Source of the DNA: Cycas panzhihuaensis
Lineage: Eukaryota; Cycadophyta
NCBI GenBank assembly: GCA_023213395.1
Contig: CM041465.1
Location: 209,629,741-209,693,740, forward strand
Reading direction: 5' to 3'
Length of the DNA stretch: 64,000 nucleotides
Shown here: piece after piece, positions 1 to 12,161 of the stretch
How positions within the stretch are numbered: the first letter of the stretch is position 1
Layout of the letters: each line of letters starts with the position of its first letter
Program-made: the position numbers and the translations under genes
Notes under the pieces: model-generated
The model's input: only the letters and a program-made list of their open reading frames with translations
Database searches by the model: none
Told to the model about the DNA's origin: nothing

Positions 1-420
1 ACTCATTCCATTTATGAATACCAAACATAGTTTGAGAAATTAGAAAACAAAATAATAAGGACTAATGATGTTTTTCCCAAAAGTTGCTTTATCAATGGCT
101 CACACAAAGACATTCTTACTAAAGTTAAAATGTTCAAACTTTCCACCTTGATAAAAGATTTAGGTTGGCTAAATTAGCTAAGGATAAATATGCCATCCTA
201 TGTTGTCTATTTAAAACTTTGTAAGTCTAATCTCCATAACTAATCTGACCAATCCTTACTTAAGGGACTCAACCACCACCAATCAAGTGTCTAACTGATG
301 AGAAGATGGTTGCTTATAAAGTTAAAAGGATGTGTTACAATTATGATAAGAAATTTATACCATGCCATAAATGAACACAATAAAAAATTTATTTGTGAGA
401 TGTTGAGATACCTTTTACAT
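1..420 (+). pseudogene. Element A: Ty3/gypsy gag C-terminal remnant
   Basis: Broken remnant of the capsid/nucleocapsid (gag) protein of a Ty3/gypsy retrotransposon; its 5' part lies outside the window. Read in shifting plus-strand frames, it gives FEKLENKI followed by KVMFKL-like and TLIKDLGWLN-like text, which matches the usual end of the gag domain. At about 300-370 comes the DEKMVAYKVKRMCYNYDKKF segment, the start of a CCHC zinc knuckle (C-x2-Y/C...H). Stops and frameshifts prevent any product. It is followed in order by the protease and RT of the same element, which supports the call. The family call is known biology; the boundary is an estimate. Confidence 0.6.
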
Positions 421-489
421 CTAACATGCTAGATGCCTTAGATGAAAGTCTAGATAAGGAACAAACTAAAGGGACCAATTTGAGTGATG

Positions 490-760
490 ACTCTATTCCT
501 GAAATTTTAATGTATATAGTAGCATGGATCATCACAACCTAAACTATGAAGGTGTTGGTATACCTTGAAGGGTGTCACACAACCATTCTCATTGACTTAA
601 GCAGTACCTATAACTTTATTAGTCCTCAAATAGCCAAATAGACTACCTGTTATGTATGCCCACTCACCAACTTTAAGGTGATAATAACTAATGGAGGAAC
701 ATTGGCTTACAAGGGTAAATGCTAAAATGTCAAAAATTCAATGGAAGACTATAATTAAAA
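490..760 (+). pseudogene. Element A: aspartic protease remnant
   Basis: Decayed retroviral-type aspartic protease, which in an intact element cuts the Gag-Pol polyprotein. Around 550-650 the plus strand reads LEGCHTTILIDLSSTYNFIS, corresponding to the family's (V)LVDSGSTHNFI active-site segment. The catalytic D is kept, but the usual S-G after it has become L-S. A following stretch near 670-720 (KVIITNGGTLAYKGKC) matches the flap region that normally reads V-x-V-A-N-G-x-x-x-x-x-G-x-C. Several stops follow. It lies between gag and RT, as in Ty3/gypsy elements. Confidence 0.6.
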
Positions 761-1189
761 TTAAATATATTTGCACTTTAGTTAGGTGGTTTTGACTTGG
801 TTTTAAGAGCTCAATAGATTTATAGATTGAGATCTATCCTATGGGATTTTATAGAATTGTGGATGAAACTAATAATTAATGAGTATAAATACACCTTAGT
901 AGGCATGATAACTAATCCAACCTAAATTATTAATTCACATCACATTGGAAAATTACTAAAAAGGGTTCCTCAAAAGGTTGTGGCTCAACTTTGTATGGTA
1001 TAAATGTCAAATGCGAAAGATATAATATCATATATAAATGCCTTTTTAGACTTGTAATAAATCCTTGGAAATAGTTCCCAAGTCTTTGTTGAACCCCGAG
1101 GATTACTGCCATAACATTTATATGACCATGTAATATAATTAATTTAGGGTAATCCACCATTAAATATTCAAACTTATTAATACCCTATA

Positions 1190-2495
1190 TGTAGAAGATA
1201 GAAATTAAGAAGATGGTAAAGGAGTTACTTAAGGTAAGAGTCATTAAGCTAAGCATTAGCCCTTTTCCCTCCTTAATACTATTGCTCTAAAAGAAAGATA
1301 GATCATGATGGTTATATATAGATTTTTAAGAGCTAGATAAAATTATTATTAAAGATAAATTTTCTATTACTATAATTGAAGAACTATTAGATTAATTACA
1401 TGGTGCTCACTTCTTCTTTGTGTTAGATTTATGATTCATCTATCGCTAGATTCACATGTAAGAAGAAGATATCCCTAAGATAACTTTTTGAACTCATGAG
1501 TCTATTATGAATTTTTATTGATGTTATTTGGCCTAGCAAATATATCATCCATATTCTAGAGTTTGATAAATTAAAAAAATTAGCCATTCCTTGGAGATTT
1601 ATGTTAGTCTACTTTGATGACATTGTAGTTTATAATAAGATATGGGAGGATCATCTAATTCACTTAGACCAGACCTTACAACTCCTATTACAAAAGTAAT
1701 TGTATATGAAGCATTCTAAATGCCTTTTTAGTACCATGGAAGTTAAATACCATGGCTACATTATTTTGATAGAAAGTGTTAAGGTGGATCCCAAGAAAAT
1801 TGAGGACATATAAAACTTCCCTAAACTAAAAACTCTTGAAAGTCTTTAGGGATTTTTAGGCCTCATAGGTTATTACCATAAATTTGTTGAGGACTACAAA
1901 GAGTTTATAACTCCATTAACTACAATGCTAAAATAAAATGCATTCACATGGTTGAAACTAGCAAAGTGTGCCTTTAACCTTCTAAAAAATACCATATGCA
2001 ACATACCTATACTAGGAATTCCATGCTTGATTTCTCAAAACTATTTGTCATTGAAAGTGATACTTTTAGGGTAGGAATTGGTCTAGTCTTGATGTAAGAA
2101 AGGAGACCCTTGGCATTCAGTAGTAAGACACTTATAGATAAAAATGTAGATAAGTCTATTTATGAGAAGGGAACATTATCCATTTTTCATACTATCACCT
2201 ATTAGCTACTATATCTTTTAGGCATCACTTCTACATCAAGACAAATCAATATAGCCTTAAGTATTTCCTAGAAAATTGAGTCTCTTTGCTTAAACAACAA
2301 AAATAAGTCACTAAATTATTTTGTTATGATTATGAAATGATCTACAAGAAGGTAAAGGAGAATGTGGTGGCTAATGCCCTGTCTCACAAATTTGAGGACT
2401 AGGCTACATAATGTGCTTTATCCTTACCAACTTTAGATTGGCTATGGGAAGTTATATAAGAATGGAAATAAGATATACTAGTTCAATAACTCATA
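1190..2495 (+). pseudogene. Element A: Ty3/gypsy reverse transcriptase and RNase H remnant
   Basis: Remnant of the RT-RNase H part of Ty3/gypsy pol, which copies element RNA into DNA. At about 1285-1390 the text KKD-(stop)-YIDF-ELDKIIIKDKF matches the first RT block (KKDG..R.CVDYR.LN..T..D.FP). The catalytic box YFDDIVVYNKIWEDH is still readable at 1610-1654, with both aspartates. RNase H follows at about 2030-2400 (FRVGIGLVLM, RPLAFSSKTL, NVVANALSHK, the last normally NVVADALSRK, so its final Asp is now Asn). Many in-frame stops replace Gln and Trp codons. The coding stops abruptly where element B is inserted; the rest (integrase) resumes after 17017. Confidence 0.85.
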
Positions 2496-3054
2496 ACTAG
2501 TAATCTTATAGAATTTATCTAAGAAATTTTATAAAATAGACAAAATATCCACATCATGTATTTGCAAAAATATTTAATTAAGAGAGTAATAATATAAATC
2601 TACTTAAGTACTTTTGGCATAAATATAAAATGGTATGAAATAAACATAAATTGAATAGATAAAAGGTTACTAAATATTGTCATAAATACTATTGATAATA
2701 AATCCCTCTTTGAGGTGAGGTTTTGTTCACAATGCTCCCCAAAAGGGCAAAAAAAAAAAGGCAATTTAAGACTTCTCCATTTATGCCCAAATAAGGCTAT
2801 AAATCCTCCTTAAATAGGCAGTTAAAAGATACAAATAGAAGTTGGCTAGAAAGAGGGATAAACTTACACAAAACTAAGATTGGAAGTCAGCCTGAACTTC
2901 TCCAAAAACTAGTAGGCTGAAAACTTTAAATGGTCATAACTTTTGATATAGATGTTGGAATTAACTTTTATTTGAACCACTGGAATCCTCATTTAGAGAC
3001 CTTTGATTTAAATAGTCACATGGTATAGTTTTGACCATATTTTGGAATGTTATA
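2496..3054 (-). repeat. Element B 3' LTR
   Basis: This stretch aligns almost end to end with 16460-17017 in the same orientation, for example the shared aaaatatttaattaagagag and gtaggctgaaaactttaaat. The differences are mostly transitions. The terminal TG...CA is lost (the plus-strand ends read actag... and ...gttata), while the partner LTR keeps tgtag...gttaca. On the minus strand it follows the polypurine tract, so it is the 3' LTR. Confidence 0.9.
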
Positions 3055-3071
3055 AGTCACTTCCCTTCAAA
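3055..3071 (-). other. Element B polypurine tract
   Basis: Immediately inside the 3' LTR the minus strand reads GAAGGGAAGTGACT, a purine run of the kind that primes plus-strand DNA synthesis in LTR retrotransposons. Its position, directly against the LTR, is what supports the call. Confidence 0.65.
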
Positions 3072-5700
3072 ACATGCTTTACCCTCAAAGCATGGTTAAA
3101 TTTTGGTACTATTGTATCCATTCCTTGGATTCCCATATGGCCTTGTTGTTGTCTACTACTTTCCATTTGATAAGGTATTCTATGATTTTATGAGAATGCA
3201 AACTTTTGGTGCATTTCTGAAGGATACCTTTTGGTTTAACTGATAATATTCCTTCCTCATCTAATATTAGAAGTTCTGTTTGGATTGGTACCCTTTCTCC
3301 TATCTTCCTCTTAAGATGAAAGTCGTGGAATGTATTCTATATTTTATAATCTAGGGGAAACTCTAATATGTAAGCTACATCTCCAATTTTAGCCAAAATT
3401 TTATAGGGTCTAAAAATTTCAGTTGAAGCTTATTGCACCTTATTTGTTTTAGACTATTTTTCTTATAAGGTTGTAATAACAAAAAAACCCAATCTCCTAC
3501 CTTAAATGTGTGCTCCGTTCTTTGAAGGTTAGCTTGTTGCTTCATCTAATTATGAGCTATATATAAGTTATCTTTTATGGTTTCTAATATCTGCCTTAAC
3601 TGTTAGTGATACTCTTCAACTGACTATACTTTAGATGGTTGGGTCTAGCTATGAATGGATGGTGGTTCAAATCCATATAATGCTTGGAATGGGGTCATTT
3701 TGGTAGAGGTGTGGTAAGTTGTATTATACTACCATTTTACTAAATGAAGATATTTGTACCACTGGTGTGGGATTTGGATGGTGAAATTACATAGATACCC
3801 CTCTATGCATTTATTTATGCCTTCTGTTTGTTCATCCAATTATGAATGATATGTAGAACTCTTATTAGGCTTAGTGCTTACTAATATGAATATTTTTTTA
3901 CCAAAAATGATTCGTGAATTTGGGATTACGATCATTAATTATCACTTTTAAAAACCTATGGAGATGATGTATTTCCTTAATGAATAACTCTACTATCTAA
4001 GGAGCTTTTGTTATTGCTTGAGTTCCCCTAAAATGTGCATACTTGGTTAATTGATCCATAACAACAAAAATATTATCCTTACCTTTTGATTTTGGTAGCC
4101 CCAAGATAAAGTCCATAGATATCTCCTCCCACCTCTACCTTAGAATTGGTAGAGGCTAAAGAAGACCTAAAATTCTTATATTCTTTTATTTATTTCTCTA
4201 GTAGTGATTACATTCTACTATAAACTTCTATATTTCTTTTTTTAGTCCTTATTAGAAGAAAATTTACCTAATTTTGTGATAGGTTTTTCTACTCTTGTAT
4301 AACCTCCCATTGGTGATGCATGGGCCTCCTCTAAAATCTTTATTTTGATTGTAGCTGCTATGGGCACAAGCATTTTTCCCCTATGCAAGATTAAATTTCC
4401 TTGGAGAGAGTGCTTAGTATTAATTCCTTCATTGATTTCTTGCAATATTTTTTGAGAATGAGCATACTTGTTGTAACCTTAGACTAATTCATTTGTCCAT
4501 GCTAGGTTAAGTATGGTAATGGCTTTTAATGATGCTTTATCCTCTTCTTAATCTTTTCCTATGGATCTTGAGAGTGTGTCTACTATGATGTTCTCCTTTC
4601 CTTTTTTGTAAATTATCAAAAAGTCAAATGCCTATAATCTACTCACCCACTTTTGTTGTTCATTTGTTAGATATGTTTGATTTAGGAAATATTTCAAACT
4701 GTCATGGTTAGTTTTCATGATAAATTTATTTCCTAACAAATATTATCGCCACTACTAGATGGTGTGTATAATGGTTAGTATTTCTTTATCATATATTAGT
4801 TTAAGGCACTCACAGTTATTGAGCTTATGACTTTCATATGTTAGCGGTTGATCTTCTTGTAATATAATCACTCCCAACCTAAAATTAGAGGTGTCACGTT
4901 CAATAGTGAAGTGTTTTAAGTATTATGGCAGTGTGAGGACTGGGGTAGTAGTCATAACTATCTTCAGTTGTTGGGATGCAACTTCTACTAATTGATCCTA
5001 TTTGAATACCTCTTTTCTTGTCAAATCTGTTAGAGGCATGACTGTATGAGCATATCCCTTGATAAATTTGCATACGAATCTAATAACTCCTAAGATTCCC
5101 TAAACTCTTATAATATTCTTAGGTGTGGGCTAGTTGATAATTACCTCGATGTCCTTTTGGTCAATTCGCACTCCTTTAAAAGATATTATATGCCCTAAAT
5201 ATTCTAGGTTTGTTTGACCAAATGTATATTTTTTTTGTTTGCAAATAACTGTTGGTTTTCTAATAATTGGAGAATGACCTGTATGTGTTGGAGATGCTCC
5301 TGTTAAGAGTGGCTATAAATTAGGATATCATAAAAAAAACTAACATGAATTTTTGAATATATAGCCTAAGGATTTGGTTTATTACATTTTGAAATGTTGT
5401 AGGGGCATTTATCAACCCAAAAGTCATAACTTGAAACTTGAATAACTCTTCATGTATGTGAAAAGCTATGTTATATGTGGCTTCTTCTTTAATGTGGATA
5501 TGATAGTATCTAAAGTGCAGATCAATTTTTAAGAAGAACTTTGATCCATGAAGTTTGTCCAAAAGATCATCGATACGGGGAATCAAGTATTTATTCTTGA
5601 TTGTTAATTTATTGAGAGCCTGATAATCTCCACATATTCGATATGATCCATTTTTCTTTTGCATAATTATAATTAGAGACGCAAAAGGACTATTGTTTGG
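3060..5700 (-). pseudogene. Element B: reverse transcriptase, RNase H and integrase (pol 3' part)
   Basis: Minus-strand pol remnant. The RT block at 5320-5664 is a 114-codon open stretch: it starts QKKNGSYRICGDYQALNK, continues KFFLKIDLHFRYYHIHI, and has the FGLINAPTTFQ box. The catalytic YxDD region then fails at a T8 run (plus 5332-5339): one extra T shifts the frame and the second Asp is lost. RNase H remnants lie at about 4600-5000. An integrase zinc-finger region sits at 4242-4445 (EEAHASPMGGYTRVEKPITK, normally AH..P.GGH.G..KT), and the integrase core follows at 3850-4150. A C-terminal region (FKVGDWVFLLLQPYKK near 3500) ends against the LTR. Stops throughout rule out function. Confidence 0.85.
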
Positions 5701-6922
5701 TATGATGATTTCCTATTAGATAAGATCTTATGTGATGTGTTTAATCTCTCGTTTATGATGAAATTGGTGCCTATATGGTTTGATACTGACAAAGTAGATT
5801 ACAAAACCAAATCAATCACATGCTTATATCCACAACTAGGAGGAAGTTTAGGTAGAAGTTCCTTAAAATCCTTACTATATTAATTAATTAGTTCTTGTAC
5901 CTATATAGGAACTTCTTTTGCTATTATCTTATAGTAAAAAATCATGAAAGAGATGTGATTTTTCTAAAGTATCTTTTCCATATAATGAGGTGATACCAAT
6001 TGTGTTAGAGGGATGTTTAGAGCCTGTAACTTATACTTATGTTCCTTTTAGTTAAAACACATAAATCATATTTGATAATTACTAACCTTGTTTCCCATAG
6101 TTATAGCCATTGTGCTCCTATAACCACATTAGCACCACTAATAGGCATGGCAAACATGCAAGTTATGGTCAAGTACTCCACAATACGTTAGCTTACTTAC
6201 TAGAAATAACCACCACAAGGCATGGTGCTACCGTTTTCTATTACCACTTGGAATATGTTGAGTGTCTTTACTATGAGACCTAACTTTTTTGCAGTAGGGT
6301 GATTTATAAAATTGTGTGTACTACCACTATCCACCAAAATAGAAACCTCCATATTTTTTATTAACCATAGAAATCTCAATGTTTATGGTGTGCATATCTC
6401 CCCAATGATGGCTTGAAGTGATATTTAAACATTGTCCTAGTTTGCATTCAATAGCTCCTCTATCTAGGCTTCATCTTCTTGGGCCAACACTTCCTCTTCT
6501 ATAATTTTTTCTATAGTTTTATCAGGGAGGGGTTCCTCTTTATTATTGATTATGAGCATCTTTTTAAGAGGGCATCTATGTTCCTGATTATACTTTCCTC
6601 TACAATGAAAGCATGTTTCATTCTTAATGTGCTTTACTCTTAATATTTATTCACCATTTTTCTCCCTTATAGGGAGTACCAACTTTGTTGCTAGATTACG
6701 TCCAATTTGGTATAAACTGCTAGCTATAAAGTCTCTCAAACTCAGTTCAATGAACAAGGCTTTGCGTTTCTTTTCTAAATTCTACTTCAATGTTCCTCGT
6801 GTGATGAATGCCATTGGTCAGGAAGTTAAACTCCATGGTCTTTAATCGATATCTGATATTTCCTTAAAGACTAGTTATGTATACTTCTACAAGATGAGGT
6901 TCATTGATATGGTCATCCACGA
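5700..6922 (-). pseudogene. Element B: gag zinc knuckle and aspartic protease
   Basis: Minus-strand coding remnant continuing the gag of element B after the interruption by element C. It carries a zinc-knuckle region near 6560-6610 (CFHCRGKYNQEHRCPLKK: C-x2-C-x4-x-x-H-x4-C in type). An acidic linker then leads to a retroviral aspartic protease at about 6310-6350 reading EVSILVDSGSTHNFIN. The DSG catalytic triplet is intact and is the best-preserved active site of this element. Downstream, toward 5700, come the protease flap and the link to RT, with stops. Confidence 0.8.
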
Positions 6923-7288
6923 TATTAGCTTCAAGGTGCAGAGCGGGAGGATTACAAGTGAGAATACATTATTCCAAAGTGTAAATTAATTTCTAAAATA
7001 AGATTGGCAGTGTTAAAAAATACTAGGGAGGTATTCTCTACCTATAAATGGAGCATTTTGGGGAGGCAGTAAGTGCCTCTACCCAACAAATGTTTAAAAT
7101 TTAAAAAAATATTAAAATATTAAAGAATTAATTAAATACTTACCTGTGGTGGCTATGTCATCTCTTGGACAGTTACTGGTGGCTACTAAATGATATTGGA
7201 TGGCCTGAGGTGTCCTAGGAAGGCCCAAGGTGGCATTGAAGGGCCTTAAGTGCACACTTATATTAATTAATTAAGCATTATCCTAATA
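6923..7288 (-). repeat. Element C 3' LTR
   Basis: It matches 15393-15769 along its whole length, including the shared ggaggattacaagtgagaat and ggtggcctgaggtgtcctag. The ends read ta...ta instead of tg...ca, each by a single transition. The polypurine tract lies just outside it at 7289-7299 (minus strand ATGGAGGAGAA), marking it as the 3' LTR. Confidence 0.92.
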
Positions 7289-7299
7289 TTCTCCTCCAT
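7289..7299 (-). other. Element C polypurine tract
   Basis: The minus strand reads ATGGAGGAGAA directly before the 3' LTR start, the expected position and composition for plus-strand priming. Confidence 0.7.
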
Positions 7300-7606
7300 A
7301 ATGACCAATATGAAGAACCCTCAATTTGTTTATGAATTTCTGAAATATGATTTTACCCAATGCTTTCATGAAGATGTCTACTACTTGCTCTTCGATGCTA
7401 TAATATACCAATTTAATTTCTCCTACTTGTACTAGTTCTCATATAAAGTGATGCTATGTCTCAATATATTTTGTTCTGCCATGGGAAACTATGTTCTTTG
7501 CCATCTGTATTATACTCTAATTATCACATAAAATTCTTGTAGGCCCTTTTTATTTTAGTTAAAAGTCTTGCAATAGTCATCTCAACTATACTATTTCATA
7601 TACATT

Positions 7607-7611
7607 AGCAA
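7607..7611. repeat. Target-site duplication of solo LTR D, left copy
   Basis: The sequence agcaa directly precedes the solo LTR and is repeated exactly at 8247-8251. This is the 5-bp duplication expected from retroviral-type integrase. Confidence 0.8.
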
Positions 7612-8246
7612 TGTTAAGAATACAAGGTCCCAACCCTTTAACTGCTACCAAGATCTATTACATTCTTACAACTAGTTATAGAAATCGAAACTTAAAATTA
7701 CATGCAAGTTCTAAATTAGAGATTATACAATAACATGAAAATGAAAACCAAACATCACATATGCACTTGATATAACATGGTAAAACCCTAGTAGTATGCT
7801 AGGGAAACATCCACGTAGGAAAGGTATCGATCTTTATTATTGTAGAATAGAGAAATAATACATCACAATTACAGAGTGCTCTCAGGAACAACAACTAGCC
7901 GCCACCCTCATCATAGTACATTACATTACATTACAATATAATAAGAAAAGCCCTAAAATGGGCTACATGAGAGGAACATCCAAGACCTAAATCTCAACTA
8001 TAGAATCTAGGGTATTTGTATCAAATAACCCTGATTCTCTTTACATTTGGAAAAGGTTTACATGGCTAATTTTTTGGGTCGGGGGCTATCACCCCCGAAC
8101 CCCCTCCTAGCGGGGGGCGTTCGACCACACCCGCACCCCGACGAGGGCTCCATATGGAACCCCTCGAGAAAGATTAGGGGGGGGGGGAACCGCATCGAAA
8201 ACATGCCAAAATATTAGCCCCATAATTGTTGTCACAATATCTAACA
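7612..8246 (-). mobile_element. Element D: solo LTR inside element C RNase H
   Basis: A 635-bp insert with ends tgttaagaat...atatctaaca (TG...CA) and a perfect agcaa duplication on both sides, but no internal coding region, primer site or second LTR: a solo LTR left by recombination between two LTRs. Minus orientation is inferred from an AATAAA signal in ACAATAATAAAGATCG and from the plant-LTR motif CCTACGTGGATGTTTCCCTA followed by TTTTACCATGTTA, both in the 3' half. It contains a GC-rich block with a hairpin (tcggggg/cccccga, 8079-8098) and an 11-G run (8177-8187), unlike anything around it. It interrupts the RNase H text between KAEYKAVVAC and VYEIV. Confidence 0.85.
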
Positions 8247-8251
8247 AGCAA
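8247..8251. repeat. Target-site duplication of solo LTR D, right copy
   Basis: Exact copy of agcaa at 7607-7611, directly following the LTR end taaca. Confidence 0.8.
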
Positions 8252-11200
8252 CTACTGCTTTATATTATGCTTTGGCTATAGATAGAGAAAGTGTATTTTA
8301 TTTCTTAGTGCTCCATGTTATAGATGCCAAACCCATACTGAACATATAACCTAAAGTTGATTTTTTATCGTTGATATCACTTGCCTAATCTGAATCTCTA
8401 TGACTTGTCAACCCGAAGTTTGATGAAGCTTTATAGTAAAGACCATATTCTAAAGTACCTTTAAGAAAACAAAGAATTCTTTTGGCTACTTACCAATGAG
8501 TAGTCTTCGGGTCTTGTATGAATTTGGATACAATACTAATTGAATGCGTTATATCTGGTTGAGTGGATGTCAAGTACATCAAACTGCTAATTATCTATCT
8601 ATAAAGTTAGGATCAATTGGTGTGGAGTCATCTGATTTAAAAAGCTTAATTCTTATTTTTACTAGAGTTGCCAATAATTTGTAGTCAATTATCCTAAACT
8701 TTTGTAATAGATTTGAGGTATATTTCTGTTGGGAGATGAAGATACCATTCTTATCTTACCATACCTCCAAACCTAGGAAGTAATGTATTAATCCTAAATC
8801 TATCATTTCAAACTCCTTACACATGGTTTCCTTAAAGTTTCACAAAAGATGGGAGTCATTTTTAGTATAAACACAATCATCTACATAGAGTCCTACAATT
8901 AGGATAGAATCTTCCTTAATTTTGATATAGAGCTTTAGGCCTATTTGAGACCTTTCAAAGCCTTGATCTCTAAAGTATTTGTCAAATTAGGAATACCAAG
9001 ACTTGTGTGCTCATTTCAAAATGTAAAGTGTCTTTTTAAGTTTGTATACTTTGTTTTCTTCTCCCCTAACTTCAAAATTGAGGGGTTGAGAGATATAGAT
9101 ATCCTCTTCAATATAACCATTGAGGAAGGCACTTTTGACGTCTATTTGATAAACTTTCCATCCCATTTGGCCTACCAAACTCATCATCATTTGAACTATC
9201 TCTATTCAAAAAATAGGAGCAAATGTTTTATTGTAATCAATGCCTTCTCTTTGAGCATAATCTTTGGCGACCAATCTAGCTTCGTATTTATCGATTGATC
9301 CATTAGAGCAGAACTTGGTTTTATAGATCCACTTAGTACCAATTGCTCTTTTATTTGGAGGTAAGTTAACCAATTTCTAAGTGTTATTTTTAATAATAGA
9401 GTGGTATTTATCTTCCATTACCTTTCTCCAAGAAGCATGTGTATTGCCCTTATCAAAAGTTTGAGGCTCATGGGACTCCAATTCTTTGCTCATGAGGGTA
9501 AAGTTTACATTATGTGAGTGGGTGGATCTTTGATTGTTTTATAAAATGTTGCATACATCATGATTTCTTTAGACCCATTTTGGAAAATTTTATGGTGGAG
9601 GTTAAGAGGAGGTTCCCTCCCCACTTGGTTCATTAATGACTCATCTAGAGTCAAACATAGGAGGTACATACTTTGATTTAGTGGATTTGTTAAAATTGGT
9701 TACTACTTCTTTCCTCTTTTCTTGAGTATCTTAATAATAAACATCTTTCTGAAATTTAACATCTCTACTCAACATGACCCTCTTTGACTTAGGATCATAG
9801 ACTTTTTATAATTTAGAAGTTTCACTATAGCTAAGAATTATACACTTGATACTATGATCATCCAACTTAGATCTTCTTTGGTTAGGAACATGTGCATAAG
9901 CTAGGCACCCAAAAACTCTTAAGTAATATATGTTTGGATTATATCTTATCTAAGCTTCTTCGAGTGTTTTCTACCTTAGGGCTTTGGTGGAGAACCTATT
10001 GAGAAGATAAATAAATGTATAGATTGCTTCTACCCAAACTCATGGCCCATGTTTTTATCCTTCAACATACACCTTGCCATTTTGACATTGGTGCAAATTT
10101 TCCTTTCTACTACATCGTTTTGTTATGGGGTGTAGGGATTGGTAATTTACCTTCTGATCCTATGATGTATACAATATGCCTTAAATTCATTAGAGATAAA
10201 TTCTCCCCCATTGTTAGATCTTAGAGAGAGAAGTTTCTTCCCACTTTATCGCTCCATAAAGATTTTGAAGTCAACAAAGTATTGAAATGTATCCAATTTG
10301 AATTTAAGGAAGAATACCCATATCTTCCTTGTATAGTCATTAATGAATAAAATGAAATATCATGCACCTGCTAATGATGGGACATTCATAGGACCACAAA
10401 TATCTACATAGACTAGCTGAAGTGGACCAGTTACCTGATAACTAAAATCTAGAAGCTTTCCCTATGTTATTTACTAAGTAGGCATCCCTCACATATGGTT
10501 TTGTCCACTTCGATATTAAACAACCCATTAACCATGTCCATTCTTTTCATTAGGGCTAAATTGCTATAGTTAAGATGTCTAAATCTCCTATGCCAAAAGT
10601 CACTATCCAATTTGACTATAGTTCTTAAGTCATAGGTATCTGATGGAGTAAGGATAAGTTTAAATAGCATATCTTTTATCATTTTTCCTTTTATAACAAT
10701 TACCTTGTTTCTCCTTTTGTCCTTGATTGTACACTCGCTATTGTTAAAGATGACCTTATAATCTTGACCCATTATCTGTCCTATAGATAATTGATTTTTC
10801 TTTAAAGTAGGAACATACAATACATCATCGAGGTCTCTATACTCTCATATATCTATCATGAGAGCTATATTACCTCTACCAACTGATTCATGGGATGTAT
10901 CATCTCCAAATATTATTAAACATCTCATGCTTTTGTCTAAGGTATGGAATAGATGTCTTATGTGGGTGGAGCACCCCGAGTCAATGTACTAGCTATTGCC
11001 TTCTTCTTCTTTGGTAATATAACTAGATAAGAAAAGTCTAGTATTATCCCTTATCTCTATCATGGTATTTATACTCCCTTTGGAGGGTGGTCCATGTTTT
11101 GAAAAATATTTGTCTTCCTTGTGACCACTATGATGACAATAGGAGTAGCATAAGGTCTCTCTTCTCCTATAGCTTAGACTTTGACTTTGTGGATGAGTTC

Positions 11201-12161
11201 CTTCAATGTGGGAAGGTCTCCCTCTTTCCTTATAATATGGAATTGGATTTTCCCTTTGTCTATTGTCATAATAATCCTGATTTGATCTTGTAGCTTAGAT
11301 ATTTCCTTAGCAATTGGGGCAATAAGTGTGTCCCTCAGGTTGTTTCTCCTTATTTGGAAACCTAGGAGGGTTCATATTTTGTTGGTTTTCTCCCTATCTC
11401 CTTTGATATGGAGCTTGATATTTAGCTGGATCTTATCACAAATCCCTTTTGGGATTTCTATCTGTTCTCTTGGGAAGTGATTCTTTCGATTTTGATGTAC
11501 TTGCTTAAGAGTAAGATCGAATTCTGGCCTTAATAGCAAAGTTATACTTAAGTGATTTGTTTACATTTTGTTTCTCCTCAATCGATATCAACATGACACT
11601 TAGTTGTTCTGCCTTTAGTGTGCTTAGATCTTTAGAAACCCCTATACTCATTACTACCATTTCAAACCTTCTTATAAAACCTACACATCTCAATATTCTT
11701 TCCATTACTCTTTTCTCTGTCAATGTATCTCTAAGTGATCTCTTTTGGTTTACTATATCTTGGACTTTAGTCATGAATTCTATTAAAGATTCTATTGGCA
11801 TCATTTGCAAGTTTTTAAATTTACTCCTTAGGTTTTGAAGCTTAGATGATGCATCTCATTCATAAATTAACTAGAGGGTATCCTATGCTTCTTTTGACTT
11901 AGTTGACTCACTAACCCGTGGGAAAATATGATCTTCTAATATATAGAATATAAAGGTAAGTACTTCATTACCCTTTTTATCATTTTCTTTATAAGTTATC
12001 TTTTCAATATTAGTGGTGTTCTATCTTAATTCACTGTACCTTATTTTTACAATTTCCCATATGCCATTAGCAATGAGGATGGGTCTCATCCTCCTACTCT
12101 AGTTTAGAAAATTATTACCATAAAATTTGGGAATTATCATGTTTCCAAAGTTTGATGCCAT

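Larger units (their letters stand above)
7300..12161 (-). pseudogene. Element C: copia gag-pol polyprotein remnant
   Basis: Minus-strand Gag-Pol of a Ty1/copia element. The start MASNFGNMIIPKFYGNNF at 12161 is the usual beginning of plant copia gag. UBN2-type gag text (KDLSTLKAEQLSVMLISIEE) lies at 11505-11838. The protease reads YIDSGCSTHI near 10975. A GAG-pre-integrase segment at 10467-10820 has VPTLKKNQLSIGQI, then FWHRRFRHLNYSNLALMKRM and CEGCLLSK (HHCC finger). Integrase lies at 9900-10400. RT at 8300-9430 includes GTKWIYKTKF, YQIDVKSAFLNGYIEEDIY and the catalytic LYVDDC at about 8873-8889, with both aspartates intact. RNase H (CDN-SIIQMAKN, EEQVVDIF) runs down to 7313, interrupted by the solo LTR 7612-8246. 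Stops and shifts occur throughout. Confidence 0.9.
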
